Below are positions 1-12,000 of a stretch of DNA of 64,000 bases, piece by piece. How positions within the stretch are numbered: position 1 is the stretch's first letter; each line of letters begins with the position of its first letter. The translations under genes and the position numbers were made by a program. The notes below the pieces were generated by a model, which was not told the DNA's origin, made no database searches, and was given only the letters and a program-made list of their open reading frames with translations. Source of the stretch: Dipteris shenzhenensis (taxonomy: Eukaryota; Polypodiophyta; Polypodiopsida; Gleicheniales); the NCBI GenBank assembly GCA_047967505.1, contig CM106540.1; one strand, given 5' to 3'.

Positions 1-735
1 AAGCTATTGGGATTCTAGCTTGTCTTTACAATCATACAAGGTTTTCAAGTTTAAAGTCAATTCACTCATAATTGGTACGTAACATATCATATAGAAAGAC
101 CAACTTACCTCTAGGAGGAAAGCACACTTGTAAGTAAACAAAAGCAATGTTAATATCCTAAAGTGAAATGACCAAATTTAAAAAAAGGTAAAGGTTATTA
201 TCAATGTTTATTTGAAAGGTAGTTCAAGTTTTCACTTGACTAACATAATTATGTATTACTTAGTACAATGTCATTATAGGTACATTTACCTACGTCACAA
301 TTTTGGCTTGTGCACAAGAAAGTTTACTTAAATTAAAGCTTGAGTTTTAGGACTTTTATCTTGCAAGTAAATAAATAAGTACTTGTAAGATAAATTGGGC
401 TAAAAATTTGAGGTCATTGTAGTTTGTTCTTCCAACAGCCTGATGGCTGCTTTTATAGGATTACAACCTACTTTAGTCAAGAATTTGAGGCTAACTAATT
501 ACAAGGATGAATAAAAAACCACGAGCGGCGGCAGCAGACAATTGGAGAAAATGGTTCATTGTAGATTATTCTGAGAACAACATGGTTAACTATGGAGCTG
601 ACAAATAGCAGGGACTTGGTAGTTTAGTAAGGGATCTTGATGCCTAGCAACATCTTAAGGAGACTACAGAATTTGGTAGACGTTTCAGAAAATACTTCTT
701 ATCTAAACAAACAACCAGGTAGGAGAATCTCATAA
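1..735. other. AT-rich stretch without a gene
   Basis: No reading frame, repeat or RNA signal that I can support. It ends at the TAA (733-735) that opens the coiled-coil frame downstream. Confidence 0.5.
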
Positions 736-1131
736 AAGGGCCAAAATTGGAAGAAGTTGAGAAGCGCAGCAAGGAACTTTGAGATAGGGGACATCACGAA
801 CAAGGATCTAGCAAAGATGCAAAAGGAGCTTGAAGATCAGAGAGCTGAAAAGAAGGCTCTTTACAAATGGCTCTGCAACATGCACAACGCATTGAACATT
901 GAAAAAGACCAGATGATGGAGGAACTAAAAAGGGAGGTTGCAGAAACTAGAACGGTGATGTAGGAGCTGCGAGAGAGCTTCAAGGTTAGGAAGGATGGGG
1001 CAAAGAGCAACCGGGGTGGAGAAGACAATGAGACAGCTCTCTTGGCCAGGAAGGATGTAGAGAGCAACCACGGTGGAGCAAGCTGCACCAACCACAGTGG
1101 GGGTTGTTATTTCAAAACAATGTTGGAAGTT
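736..1131 (+). pseudogene. Coiled-coil ORF remnant
   Basis: I do not recognise the family. The frame opens after a TAA at 733-735 and has no ATG near its beginning. It reads about 75 codons rich in Glu, Lys, Arg and Leu with heptad-like spacing (for example MQKELEDQRAEKKALYKW), as expected for a coiled coil. A TAG at 961-963 interrupts it, after which the same frame continues for about 55 codons. That second part holds two imperfect copies of an RKDxxxSNxGG unit. The missing start and internal stop suggest a gene or transposon fragment rather than a working gene. Confidence 0.3.
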
Positions 1132-1689
1132 TAAAGAGTAAGCTACAAGACACTTAGTGATGAATCTTTAGAATGTGAGTGCAGCTCTCTAAAATCTCTC
1201 CCCTTTTTTTTGGTTCATAATTCCTTTTGGATGACATCAGATAGAGGAGAAGGAAAAATGTTTAAAAGTCTTAGTTCAAGACTGATCCTTTCTTTTCCCA
1301 ACTACCTTACGTTCAAGCTACAATAAAAACGATTTGGAATGATGAAGACCATCTTGGTACATCTTCATTCCATGTAATGTCTTTTGAAATTTAAAAGCCT
1401 ACATTTCACAGTCTAAAGTAGAATTTTAAAAGTTGTAGTAGATTCAAGTTAGAGTAGCATGTTGCAATTTAATGTTATAAAACTATAAAATTTCTTGTAA
1501 TTCTTTCATAGCTAGCATTAAATGAAAGTTGGATTCTGTGTTGCAGCTTTTGTATCTCTACTTGCTTTTGTATCTCTACTAGCATTTGTAGATGGCTCAT
1601 GTAGGTGAATCTAGAGCTCACTCAAATATAAAGGAAAGTTTTAAAGAATGAGAATGTGCGCTTCCTAATAACCACCAAGAAAGAAACCA
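1132..1689. other. Non-coding AT-rich stretch
   Basis: No supported gene. A short direct repeat of a phrase reading 'tttgtatctctact' occurs near 1549-1580. Confidence 0.4.
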
Positions 1690-2091
1690 TTGAGATTGCT
1701 TTTACGAATGCTGAAGGCCATGTTACAAAATCTTGTTCAAACCATGGCAAAGTGCAAAGTGAGAACCTTGCGAGAGAGGTTTCTAAATATTTTCCATAAT
1801 GAAACTGGATACCAATATATCCATCACATTGCATTAGAGAGTCAACAATGTCTTGGTCAAATAGATCGACACATTACATCTTGTGATGCAAGGTGGGAGG
1901 GATCGCATGTTGAATCAAGAGTTGCATACATTAAGAATGTGTGGTGCAACTTTGAAGAAAAGGAGTCCTCATGCCCTCCACTCAACAAATACACCCATGT
2001 CCTCCACAATTGCAAGTACATGAACATCCTCCACAACCACACATGCATCTCTGTTCACAAGAAGTGTACCCACCACAGCCTCTTTTTCTAG
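1690..2091 (+). CDS. Unrecognised 133-codon ORF
   Basis: Open frame beginning with TTG; the first ATG is a few codons in. The middle (GYQYIHHIALESQQCLGQIDR and on) is protein-like, but the His/Cys-rich C-terminal third looks like low-complexity translation. No motif, splice site or neighbour gives a function. It may be a fragment of a transposon or a chance ORF. Confidence 0.15.
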   Translation: MRLLLRMLKAMLQNLVQTMAKCKVRTLRERFLNIFHNETGYQYIHHIALESQQCLGQIDRHITSCDARWEGSHVESRVAYIKNVWCNFEEKESSCPPLNKYTHVLHNCKYMNILHNHTCISVHKKCTHHSLFF

Positions 2092-4790
2092 GTACTTTAT
2101 TTCATGTAGGTATACATACTCGATGTTGTCTAGTTATTCCTTCACTTGCTATAGATCCCCCATTGCATCTTGTACCACATGTAGATCAATTGTACACTTC
2201 TTCACTTTAATACTCACCTGCGCTTGCTCTTACAACATCCTCATCTACAGTACCAACACTAATAGTATGTGTTCATCTGCCACCATAGCCTACTCAATTT
2301 GCAATGCCACATCGATCGCAACTCACACTCCTTCACGAACGAAGAGGACATGTGGTTCATAGAAAATGTAGTTGTTGGCACACAGGTACTAGTGGGAGCA
2401 TTAGTGGGTACACCATTCAAGGGACCTCATTCAATCCTATGAGAATTTTTGCTACTTAAGAAACCTACATGCTTGGGAGATGTCCAGCACTGAAGTATCA
2501 TTAGAACCTTTGGTCTCATAAAAAACACCAAGTCCAATGATTTTATTCTCACTTTGGAATGGAAATCATTTGGATAGATTATTTACTTATCCTAGGCACA
2601 ACAGTAAGAGAGCAATGATATAAACATGTTAGTAAGAGCTCCACGTTTACATGTCACATTTTATATATTTTGAGCATTGCAATGTTCATTACATGCACTA
2701 GCACGATGTCCTGCATAATGACCTGCATGCACAAAACATTATACTATTGTTCTTTGAGTCATCTAAGGAAGTGTACTTAGGCCTTTGTGATTGGGAATGA
2801 TGACATCAATAAGAACTAAAATACATCACCCGCCATTGAAAAGCAATATTCCTAATACAATGCATCAATTTCTATCAAAGATTTTGTCATGTCACACCAA
2901 AATGCTTGTGCATGGACCTACCACCATTTTCAATTTCTCAAGATGTATATGCAATGTCTTCCACATTATGAGATTAATGGAGATTTCTATATGACACACT
3001 TATATGGGTGTTGTGCAAGCTCTGCTAATATGCCCAAGTAACTCAATAAGGAAGATGTTTTGAAGCAAACAGACATTCTCTGACAGCAAATTTAAACTGA
3101 GTCTCAATGAGGGATTACAACCTATTTATGATTATATATAAGTTGTACAAAACATATACATGCAACGTATTGAATAAAAGAATTCCACATCCATTGTCAT
3201 TACAAGTGTAATAATTATTATATAAAACATTCATATATACACGATTGAAAAAATTACATTCTTTCAAAAATAAGTGTAAGAATGAATTTTTTTATAAAGG
3301 TGTAAGATTATATCAAATAGCATAATACTTACGTTGTATTATATAGCATTCACATAAAATGTAAAGAAATAAATAGGCTGAATTGAAAGTAAGTGTAAGA
3401 ATGAACTTTTTCCGTAAGTACGAAATTGCACATTTACTTGCAAGCAATTGAAAAAAACAAATTGATTACAAGATCTACTCTGTCTTGCACATTCATTCAC
3501 ACACAATTGTCTTACACATGCATCATATAATGGTTTAAAGACTTAAGCATGAAGACAAAGTATTAGCGGGCTTAAAAGAAAATGCTATGCAAAGGGTGAG
3601 CTAGTTAATTAAGTTGCACAAGCATGTCAAACAAAATATAGAAAATATGAAGCACCGTGATTGAGTAAGGAATAAATCTTGCTAATAAGCATTGACTAAT
3701 ACCTATTATGCATAATGAGAATACGAGGAAGCCTCACATTCTATTGCATGTGGCAAACACTATTTCAATAAGGTAATATCAAATGTCTACAAGGTTAGTT
3801 ACTTAGATAGTATATTGCCTTATTTCTAGGTTAGGCTAGATCATAAGTAGTAGGCAACTATTATTAAGATAGTCAAACACACCTTTAACGCATATTTAGA
3901 ATGAATCCAAAGGAATGCACATCCATATACACTACATCCTACTTGTTTTTAGATTCAATATATTCTTGTTATGACATTCAACATTAACATTTTGTACTTC
4001 ATTATATGTACTTTCACTTGCTAATAGTGATTACATGCTTAGCAATGACCTTTGTAATGACAATGATGATGAACAAGAAATAAACCTATATAAAAAGCTT
4101 AGTCTATGTAATTTCTAGAGAATGAAATTCCCTTGGCACAAGCAAAACTATTTACATGGTATGTTGTCATATGGACCTACATTTAGTGAAAACAAGATAC
4201 TTTAATTCTACTAACTTCCATTCACAACTTCCTGTCGTTTCTTGATACGTTGATTTAGTGTTTGTTATAATTGCAAGTCTTTCATTATTCTTAACAATAG
4301 TGTACTTGCTAGCACATTAGGTGTATGATGTGCAAACTATTTCATGAGTAACTTTAGAGGCAATCCATTATAGGGGTTAGCGTATCAATGAGGAGATCAA
4401 GAGTTTGATGCCAGTTGTCTTAAATTACTTCCAAATTGTTGTAAGCTCGCTCATGAAAAGGTGAATTTATTTATTTTACCCACTTAATATGTTCATAAGG
4501 TTTCCCAAGTGCATGTTCACTTCATTGATTCTAAGATTTTACAAGCACAAACTTATGAAAAGCATATCCTACTAAAGACTATGTATGAGAAGCTTTAAAA
4601 CGATCTGGTTAGCGTAACTTACATATTTAAATTGATGAAATTTTTACATTTTGTGTTCTTCAATAGTCAAATTTTTAAACCTTGCACATTTTGCATGATA
4701 AAATATTATTTTTTGGTACTGCAAGTAAATCTATTTTCTTGAGCAAGTGTGGCAAATGTGACAGCTCAATCACAAGGAAAAGATGATAAC
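2092..4790. other. AT-rich, gene-free 2.7 kb
   Basis: No frame longer than about 80 codons with protein-like composition, and no transposase, RT or RNA signal. It is probably old degraded intergenic DNA. Confidence 0.5.
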
Positions 4791-4937
4791 CCGATTGGAA
4801 CTATTCCTATTACTATTTTGGAAGATGGTGGCACATCTCTATTTATGAAAACTACACAATATCAGAAATTCTAAAATCCACCAATAATTACCCGATTGGA
4901 ACTATCGCTATTACTATTTTGGAAGATGGTGGTACAT
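4791..4937. repeat. 46-bp direct repeat pair
   Basis: The segment beginning CCGATTGGAACTAT at 4791-4836 recurs at 4892-4937, about 101 bp apart, with two or three mismatches. In the first copy the plus strand reads DDNPIGTIPITILEDGG in an open frame, so it may be a duplicated exon scrap. No family is recognised. Confidence 0.7.
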
Positions 4938-5333
4938 TTCAAGATGAAACCTTCACATGCCATACTCTGAAAGTTGCAGATGGGCTATCTGTTGAAGATA
5001 CTTCAAATTTATGAGTTTTCTTTTTGAAGTTTTAATGTGACCAAAATATAAATTAAATAATAAATCTAATTATTAGTTCTCCTTCAATTTGTACTTTATT
5101 TAGTTAAACTTATATTGTAAACATGAGGATGTAAAAGATGATACGCTAAACACTTCTTATCAGGAAAAATCTTTTTGTTTATACCATAAATAATATGACA
5201 ATCTCCACGAGGTCAATGAGTATGTAATTCCTATTTACAAGCACTTCAATAGTAGTTCGAACAAAGGATCCCACTACCAACAAATCAAAAGAGATCGTCA
5301 AGAATTTTTAGAAAAGAAAGAGTACTAAACATA

Positions 5334-5393
5334 TTGTACGTTTATCGACTTCCTCTTTTTAATTGTACATTTATCGACTTCCTCTTTTTAATT
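5334..5393. repeat. 31-bp tandem duplication
   Basis: Two adjacent copies of a unit reading TGTACRTTTATCGACTTCCT differ at one base. It lies in AT-rich DNA with no nearby function. Confidence 0.75.
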
Positions 5394-5591
5394 GATAGCA
5401 CAACAATAACAACAGCTTTCTATAGAGTGTACTTTATGGTACTTTTATGTTATTCACAACTTTTACAAACTTGTTTTTTTAAAAGGTTCATGGGGTGTAG
5501 AATTTCACTAGATTACTCGACCATACTATTACATTTTCTCAATCTGTTGAAATCAAACGATGATATGAAAGGGGATCCATAACACTTATAG

Positions 5592-5930
5592 TTGCACACG
5601 TTGCCAAAACAATGTCACAGTGGAAGTAGTCAATTCAATGTCAATGAGACGATTCAAGTTAGTAAAGGCAAGTTCATGAAAGTGAAGCTAAAAGATCCTT
5701 GGATCAAACCAATATTTGGAATAGATTCTGTAGTGGATCAGTTTTTCAACAAGAAGGAGAAAGAATTCCATCTGAAAATTAGAAACCTATGTGTGGAAGG
5801 AGAATTTATATTGAATGCAAGCAACCTGATGACCGGTTACAACCACCTTGACAAAAAAGAAAACAGATATGAGCTTAGTGTTTGGTTAGCCTCCTCAGTG
5901 CCTCTCTTTTCTACAAGTAGGTTTGCTTAG
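5592..5930 (+). CDS. Unrecognised 112-codon ORF
   Basis: Open frame on the plus strand with no ATG at its start (TTG). The interior has ordinary protein composition: KVKLKDPWIKPIFGIDSVVD, then a Lys-rich stretch, then CVEGEFILNASNLMTGYN. It ends at TAG. The composition is more protein-like than its AT-rich surroundings, so it may be an exon or a transposon fragment. I do not recognise the family and see no clear splice sites. Confidence 0.25.
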   Translation: MHTLPKQCHSGSSQFNVNETIQVSKGKFMKVKLKDPWIKPIFGIDSVVDQFFNKKEKEFHLKIRNLCVEGEFILNASNLMTGYNHLDKKENRYELSVWLASSVPLFSTSRFA

Positions 5931-6257
5931 GTCGTTCAATACCTTTTGCTTGTACAACTAGGTCCAACTTACTGTTTCACATGGTTTCCATCATTAACAC
6001 TACTTTGAGTTAGTTGTCACATTTCTAGTTTAATGGAATCATGGTTACTTTACTTAAATCTGCAGGAACTAGGATGTGAATGACCACATACAATTAAATG
6101 TATAAAAAAGGTAAGATACAAAGATGATCACAATTCCAAGTCAGTAAAGTGCTTCAAAGTGTTCATGCAAAGTAGATGAAAACGACATGAGCAAGTTTTG
6201 ACAAAGGTGATTCACAAAAAGGAGATATCTTCAATACATTCAGAAATAGTCACATAT
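5931..6257. other. No supported gene
   Basis: AT-rich sequence between the unrecognised ORF and the degenerate repeat; nothing recognised. Confidence 0.4.
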
Positions 6258-6500
6258 CGAGAAGGGAGATTCCTTTCTATATCAATACAAAAAAGAAGGA
6301 AGGGAAATTCCTTTTATATGAATATAAGAAAAAAAAAAGGGGACATTCCTTCCTTTTCCAATACCCCCCCCCCCTCGCCCTCGGAAAAAAGGGAGATTCC
6401 TTGCTATTCCAATACCCAAGAAAAAATCAAGGACATTCCTTTTTATCCAAATATTTTTTTAAATAAACAAGAAAATTCCTTTCTATTAAATGCAATAACA
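6258..6500. repeat. Degenerate purine/TTCCTTT repeat array
   Basis: Five or six imperfect units of roughly 40-50 bp. Each has a purine run, then ATTCCTT, then a pyrimidine/AT tail (for example GGGAGATTCCTTTCTAT). A C13 run interrupts the array at about 6363-6375. The frame across it translates to repetitive Lys/Ser/Pro peptide and is not a credible gene. Confidence 0.6.
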
Positions 6501-6791
6501 TATTTGGATGCAGTGACATATTAGTACAAAATACAACAAAAATTACTCTAACATATAATGACTTATTGATTTCAAAAAGGAAAGAGTGATCCCTTCTTTT
6601 TGAAAATATTATAAAAGATACAACACATAGACAATACGATAAAGCAAAATTGGTAAGCAATATTAAGTTCTAAATACTTTCTTCAAAACTAAGTTAAAGT
6701 ACAAGAATCATAAAACCAAATAAAAAAACCAACTATAAATTTGAATTCCTAAGAATAATCAAAATCTTGATATTAAAAGCATATAATAATA

Positions 6792-7082
6792 ATGAAGCAA
6801 ATAAAAAGATGCGCAGTTGCCAAACACTTGGAAAAAAGACAAAATTCAATGGAAACTATTGATCGGATATTATCTTTTAATGGTTCAAAGCGCATCACAA
6901 ACCACTCATACACACCTGGTGAGTACCTCTTTGATACAATCAAATTCATGATGATAAACACAAACCTAACATCTGAACAATTACAATCAAGCATAACACA
7001 ACAATTCAAAGATTCACTAGAAAATAATGAAAGAGGCACAATATACCATTTGTGCAATTTCTTATCTCTGGCTCAGTTATGA
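6792..7082 (+). CDS. Unrecognised 96-codon ORF
   Basis: ATG-initiated open frame ending in TGA. The protein-like interior includes NGSKRITNHSYTPGEYLFDT and NLTSEQLQSSITQQFKDSLE. No motif places it in a family. The decayed gypsy polymerase starts about 200 bp downstream on the same strand, so it could be a piece of retroelement leader or gag. An opposite-strand frame over the same bases looks like a shadow. Confidence 0.25.
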   Translation: MKQIKRCAVAKHLEKRQNSMETIDRILSFNGSKRITNHSYTPGEYLFDTIKFMMINTNLTSEQLQSSITQQFKDSLENNERGTIYHLCNFLSLAQL

Positions 7083-7314
7083 GACAAACATAATGCAAAT
7101 AGTATTGACAAATATTTATCACGCATGAGCATTTCAATAACGAGAAATGGATTATGGGCCGATCATTCCTGTCTTTAATGGGCCATAATATTCTTAAGGA
7201 GATGTATTCCTTTATGGACAATGACACCTTACAAAATATACACATGGTTGTGGAGAGGTACATGTTGTACCAGTAGTAGATATCCCTGAGTCCCCTCAAG
7301 TGTAGAGTTACCTC

Positions 7315-7960
7315 CCCCCACAAATGCCAAGGAAGTGCAGCAGTTTACAGGCCATATGGGATACTATCGAAGATTCATCCTGTTTTATATACAGACATAG
7401 CCCAGCCATTGTACAAGATGTTAGTAGTCTTTGGGTGGACCAAGGAATGTCAAAAATCCTTTGAAACCCTCAAGCTAGCTTTGGCCATAGCACCAGTATT
7501 GCGGGCCCCAGACTGGAATCTAATATTCCACATCCACATAAATGCCTCAAACTTTGCCATCGGATGTGTGTTAGCCTAACCAGGGGAGTACAACTTGGAC
7601 TACCCGGTGTACTTTGCTAGCCGTCAATTAAACGATGCCGAGGTTAATTACACGACAATAGAGACGAAAGGCTTGGCCATGGTCTATGCTTGAGAAGTTC
7701 AGGCATTACTTGTTAGCCAACAAGTTTGTCTTTTTTGTTGATCATCAAGCATTACTATATTTGGTTAACCAGCATTGCATGATAGGATGCATCACAAGGT
7801 GGATGCTAATCCTTCTGGAGTTCGACTTCACAGTCGCAGTGCATAAAGGAAAGACCCACATCTTGGCTAACCACCTCTCAATGATTCCCAATGGGGAAGC
7901 TCCAACGCAATCGAGGATGACCTCCCAGATGCTCCCCTATTCCTCATTGACATAATTCCG
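7315..7960 (+). pseudogene. Ty3/gypsy RT C-terminus and RNase H (element 1), decayed
   Basis: Conceptual translation across several frames gives the end of a gypsy reverse transcriptase (KEVQQFTGHMGYYRRFI, about 7325-7380). RNase H follows (NASNFAIGCVLAQPGEYN at about 7540-7590; YPVYFASRQLNDAEVNYTT; FRHYLLANKFVFFVDHQALL at about 7690-7755; HILANHLSMIPNGE). These motifs are diagnostic of Ty3/gypsy pol. The fingers and palm with the catalytic YxDD are absent upstream. At least three frameshifts and several stops break the frame. Asn replaces the usual first RNase H Asp (INAS instead of TDAS). Confidence 0.85.
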
Positions 7961-9187
7961 GGATGGGAAACCAAAATAGGCCACTACCTAGCATTGCCTC
8001 TCAACAAAGCCCTCAAGAGGGACAAAGCCCAAAACTCATTAAGGACATAGCACCATATCAGCTAATTGCAGGCCAACTATACCGCATGGGCAAGGATGGC
8101 ATCATGTGCAGGTGCATGTGCGAACATGAATATTCAACGTGCTCAAAGAAGCCCATTCTGGGATAGCAAGCGGCCACTTCACCATGTTGATATTATGGCA
8201 CCTAAAGTGTTGCACGCAAGCCTCTAGCAGCCAACTCTCTTTGGAGACACAACCGAGTTTATCAAGTGATGCGATCCCTTCCAAAGAGTGCAAATCCCAC
8301 ATAAAGTGAACATGATGCCCTAACGGGAATATTAACAGATCAACCTTTGAGAAATGGGTCATAGATTTTATTGGCCTGATAAGCCTAACAGCTAAAGGAA
8401 TAGGGGCCAGATACATTATCCGAACCACACAGATTATTTCACCAAATGGGTGGAGGCGAGTCAGAAGAAAAGCTAATGCGTGATCCACAACTAAGTTTTT
8501 ATACGAACAAGTCATCATTTCCTCAATGAAACTATAGCGATCCTGACTAGCAAATTCATCATCATACATAGGAAGTCGATGCCATACTACCCCAGGGCAA
8601 ACACCCCCTTCAGCCTAGCCTTTGAGGTGGAATCAACTACGCCAATGGAATATGTAGTGCCCATCCTTCGCATCACAATTAAGGAAAGGCTCACCAAAAA
8701 TTCCCTGGCAGAGCACTTAATCGATCTCAAATGACTAGGTGAAACAAGGTTATAGGAAGTCTATTGCCTCTAAGTGGAGAATGCATGGCATAAAAAATGG
8801 CTCGATCACGCCACCTCAAAGACAACGACCTTGAGGAAGAGATCTCACACTCCTCTATAGCGTCTGCAACACCAAATGTAAACTTATAAATAGGGGCATG
8901 GGTCCCTACCATGTAGTGGAGATTACTCCGCAAGGCGCATGTCGAATAGCTACCCTAGATGGAGTGGAGATGGATGGCTCTACCTTGGCGGTAGCAAATT
9001 GAAAAGAACCTATGGCCCTCTCACCCTACAAACCCTTCAGGCCATCCATGGGGAAAAGGAGCTCAAGGCCAAGGTAGCTCGGACGAAATGCCAGGCCCTC
9101 GAAGAAGCCAAGGCACGTAATGCCAAATTCAGACAACATAAGCAAATGGCCTTGTTTAAGGCAATAGTCAAACATCTAATGAACTAA
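7961..9187 (+). pseudogene. Ty3/gypsy integrase (element 1), decayed
   Basis: Continues the RNase H above on the same strand. After the linker, scraps of integrase are readable: DYFTKWVEASQKKS (about 8430-8475, typical integrase core), FLNETIAILTSKFII, YYPRANTPFS (normally HPQxNG), and KKWLDHATSKTTT. The C-terminal end DGWLYLGGSKLKRTYGP lies at about 8970-9020, with a Lys/Ala-rich helix to the stop at 9187. Stops and frameshifts occur throughout, so it cannot encode a working integrase. The terminal motif style suggests a Tat/Athila-like, non-chromodomain gypsy lineage, but that is inferred from memory of the family. Confidence 0.75.
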
Positions 9188-9204
9188 CAGTAGATCCAGC
9201 TAGG

Positions 9205-9660
9205 TTGAATGTCCCATTGTATAGCCCAAGCTTACACATCCAAGTGCTCATGGATCTGGGAGCGAGCCATAACTTCATCTCCCACAAAGTATGGGAAGCG
9301 TTACAAGTACCCCTAGACCTTATTGTGGCTTCAATTCGCACAATCCACAGTCAACTATTAAGTACATTGGGGTATGTGGACTTGAAACTAATGGTTTTTT
9401 GTCAGGAAGTAGAGATTTATTTTTAGGTTCTCCCCACAGAGGCGATCGACAAACAGATGATATTGGGATGCTCTGCCTTGAACTACCAAATTGACTGGAG
9501 GGATAGAATAGCAACTCTCGCGAACAGGGGGAGAACTGCAGTAATTCCACTTTGTGAAGTTCATTCCAACCCCCCCCATAGTACCACGATTGAAAAAAGG
9601 CAAGGAAATTTTAAACGAAGGCAATTCCAAGGCCCCTATAGCCTTTGGTGCTCCTGGCTC
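9205..9660 (+). pseudogene. Retroviral-type aspartic protease remnant
   Basis: The frame at 9205-9426 contains QVLMDLGASHNFISHKVWEA, the LxDxGASxNFI active-site signature of gypsy proteases. After one stop comes ILGCSALNYQIDWRDRIATL, the ILGMxWL...IDW block that normally follows. The signature Thr/Ser after Asp is Leu here (DLG instead of DTG/DSG), which should inactivate it. Oddly, the protease lies downstream of an integrase end on the same strand, whereas gypsy order is protease-RT-RNase H-integrase. It therefore probably belongs to a second, adjacent element. Confidence 0.75.
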
Positions 9661-10434
9661 TGACCTGCAGAAGGAAGTCCACACAAAGACAATGCGAAGT
9701 TCTAATCTCAATGACAACAAGGCCATGCTGCAAGCTACTCTTCCATGCCTACCTCCCACACCCAACACCAGGTGCCCCACCTGGAAATACCACGAACAAC
9801 GGGTGCATGAAGCCATTCTCTATGCATAATGCCACTTCAACAGAAGTCAACGACCCTGGAAGACCGAAGCAGGGGTAAAATCTCTGATCCCTTCTTAGCC
9901 TACACCAACACGGGCAATCCCATCCAAGAACAGAGCTCGATGCTGCCAATCGCCTGGACTACAAGGGCCAACTCCACCAGTCCACACATAGCAGCCTCAC
10001 AAGCATTGGGTTGTGATAAAGCTCTTGGAAGCCCAGGGTTATTAGTAAGGCAAATGAGCCGCTTGGGTCCAGAAACTTTTGACAACACCGAATATGTGGT
10101 CCCAACTCGTTGGGGTTCGGAAGGTAGTAACACAAAAACCTATGTCAACTCTGGATGGAGTCCCATAAGAATGTACCCTCGAGCCCAATGTGACGAACAA
10201 GCCCCCAAGCCCAAGGAGTGGCATGATTCCATGAATAGTGGAACTCGATGAGAAGATCGCTCAGGTCATCGAGGAAGCAACACAAGAACCGACCCCTAAA
10301 CATTGACCTCATGAGTCTATGCATCACCTAGTCCATTCACCCCATTTTCCCCTTCGTGCAACACCCTCAGCATCAACAACCCCTCTTTTTCCTTTTTTTC
10401 TTCAACCCCCCCCCCTCGCTCTCTCACAAATTTT
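9661..10434 (+). pseudogene. Decayed retroelement coding sequence, unassigned
   Basis: Several short overlapping frames, all broken. One gives VELDEKIAQVIEEATQEPTP (about 10235-10300), which is protein-like and acidic. Composition is C-rich, like the following 4 kb. I read it as the continuation of the protease-bearing element without an identifiable RT. Confidence 0.35.
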
Positions 10435-10760
10435 GACAACTGCTATCCCCACAGGTCATGGCCTTAGCTTTTATTCCCATGCCCCATCGCCTTGCTGCTA
10501 TTCCCATGAGTCATTGAATTAGCTCCTATCCCCATGACCCATTGTCTTACTGCTATCCCCACACCCATCACCATAGCTCCTATCTCGCAGACCCATCGCC
10601 ATCGCTCCTATACAGCTGACCCATCACTTTAGGCCAACCCCACAGCCGTGGTCATCACTCCTATCTCATCATCAATTGTCACCATCGCTACTATCCCATT
10701 GACCCATTGCCATATCCCTACGACTCATCACCTTATGCCATACCCATGGCCGTAGGGATA
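10435..10760. repeat. Degenerate ~30-40-bp minisatellite
   Basis: About nine imperfect tandem units built on CTCCTATCCCCATGACCCATYGCC, with spacing of roughly 30-40 bp. Adjacent units diverge strongly, so the array is old. No open frame runs through it. A C10 run lies just upstream, at about 10407-10416. Confidence 0.7.
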
Positions 10761-10899
10761 CTAGAAACTATAAAATGCCACCATATCCCCCAAGTTGTCA
10801 CCTTAGCAAAACCACCAAAATTGTGTCAAAATTCTACCAGATCTTCCTCATCCCCTTGTTTCTTTCCATACTATATTCCATCCACCCTTGAATGTCCTC

Positions 10900-12000
10900 A
10901 ACCTCATCCTCCTCCACCGACTCTCTTCTCATGTAATTGCCATCTTTTTTCACCATGGATCCCTACAACAAGTCCTTCAAATTGGAGACAGAACTCGGCT
11001 CCACCCCACAAAACCATTACCCACTGGCCCTTTTGAATCCTAGAGCACACCCTCAGGGACAATCCATATGCCCTCACATGGCTTGGAAGAGGAACTGCAA
11101 ACAGAGGAGGAAATCTCAACACAACAGGCCTCCTAGGAACAATCAATAGCAGTAGTAGCAGCAGTAGCGGTGGCTATGACCACCCCCCTCAAAAGCATCC
11201 AGGAAGCGTACCCCAACTCCAACATAGGGGAGTACAAGATAGTGAGGTCCCTAACCCACTCGCCACTCGGAAGCCTGGCTGCAACAATTCAATGGTTGTG
11301 CCATCCACTCAAATGTCTATGAGGGGCATGACTATGCCCTCTACTACCACAATGCAGCCATGTACCAAGCTCTTAAAGAGCCAAAGGTACAAGCCTCCCT
11401 CGTTATGACAAGCCTCATGCCCATTGCAAATCAGTTGCCATGCCACCTCAACATGAATCTCTTCATGGAATTCCTCAATGCCTACAACTCGAACTCCAAC
11501 ATTGGCACCCTCTGCGATGCAACAAGCACCCCCCACTTCTACCACTTCAATGTGGACATGGTGTGTGCTGCCTTCGGCCTCCCCATCATTGCAAACAAGT
11601 ACTCCCATAAAAAATCCCTGCATGAGCCCCTCATGAAGATCTACAATTATGACAGGAAGAAGAGCAATGGCTGCATTCACTTCTCCGAAATCACAAAGCC
11701 CAAGTTGGAGAAATCGGCATGCGTGCTCCAGTGGCTAACCCAATTCAAACACACACACCACCACCAATCGATCATGCCCAACATCCTCGCAAGGTTGGCA
11801 ATGCCATAGGTCACCAACTAGGAGACCTTCTGCATACAGATGCAAGAAGACCTCAAGACGCACGGTGAGGTCCTGGGCAATCCAATTTTGTACATGCCCA
11901 TGCTCTACCACATGTTGGGGCAGCAGTTGCCTATTGGATGTGGGCTGGCCACCAAATCAGTAACGGACCTGTACCAATAGAAGAAGAAGAAATGGTGGCC
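10900..12000 (+). pseudogene. Unfamiliar ORF remnant of a large retroelement
   Basis: Frames at 11177-11290 and 11318-11970 join into one broken reading. It runs from TTPLKSIQEAYPNSNIGEY through EGHDYALYYHNAAMYQALKE, FLNAYNSNSNIGTLCDA, FHFNVDMVCAAFGLP-like sequence and EKSACVLQWLTQF to GEVLGNPILYMPMLYHML. In-frame stops near 11808, 11819 and 11979 are all TAG. The 'hydrophobic-FGLP' block loosely recalls plant transposon-associated proteins, but I cannot name a family. It lies between a gypsy protease and a purine tract on the same strand, as an additional ORF of a large gypsy element would. Confidence 0.4.

Noticed and set aside
10145-10327. Minus-strand frames across 9.7-10.3 kb
   Set aside because: They lie opposite plus-strand retroelement remnants, and Cys/Trp/Gly-rich composition marks them as shadows.
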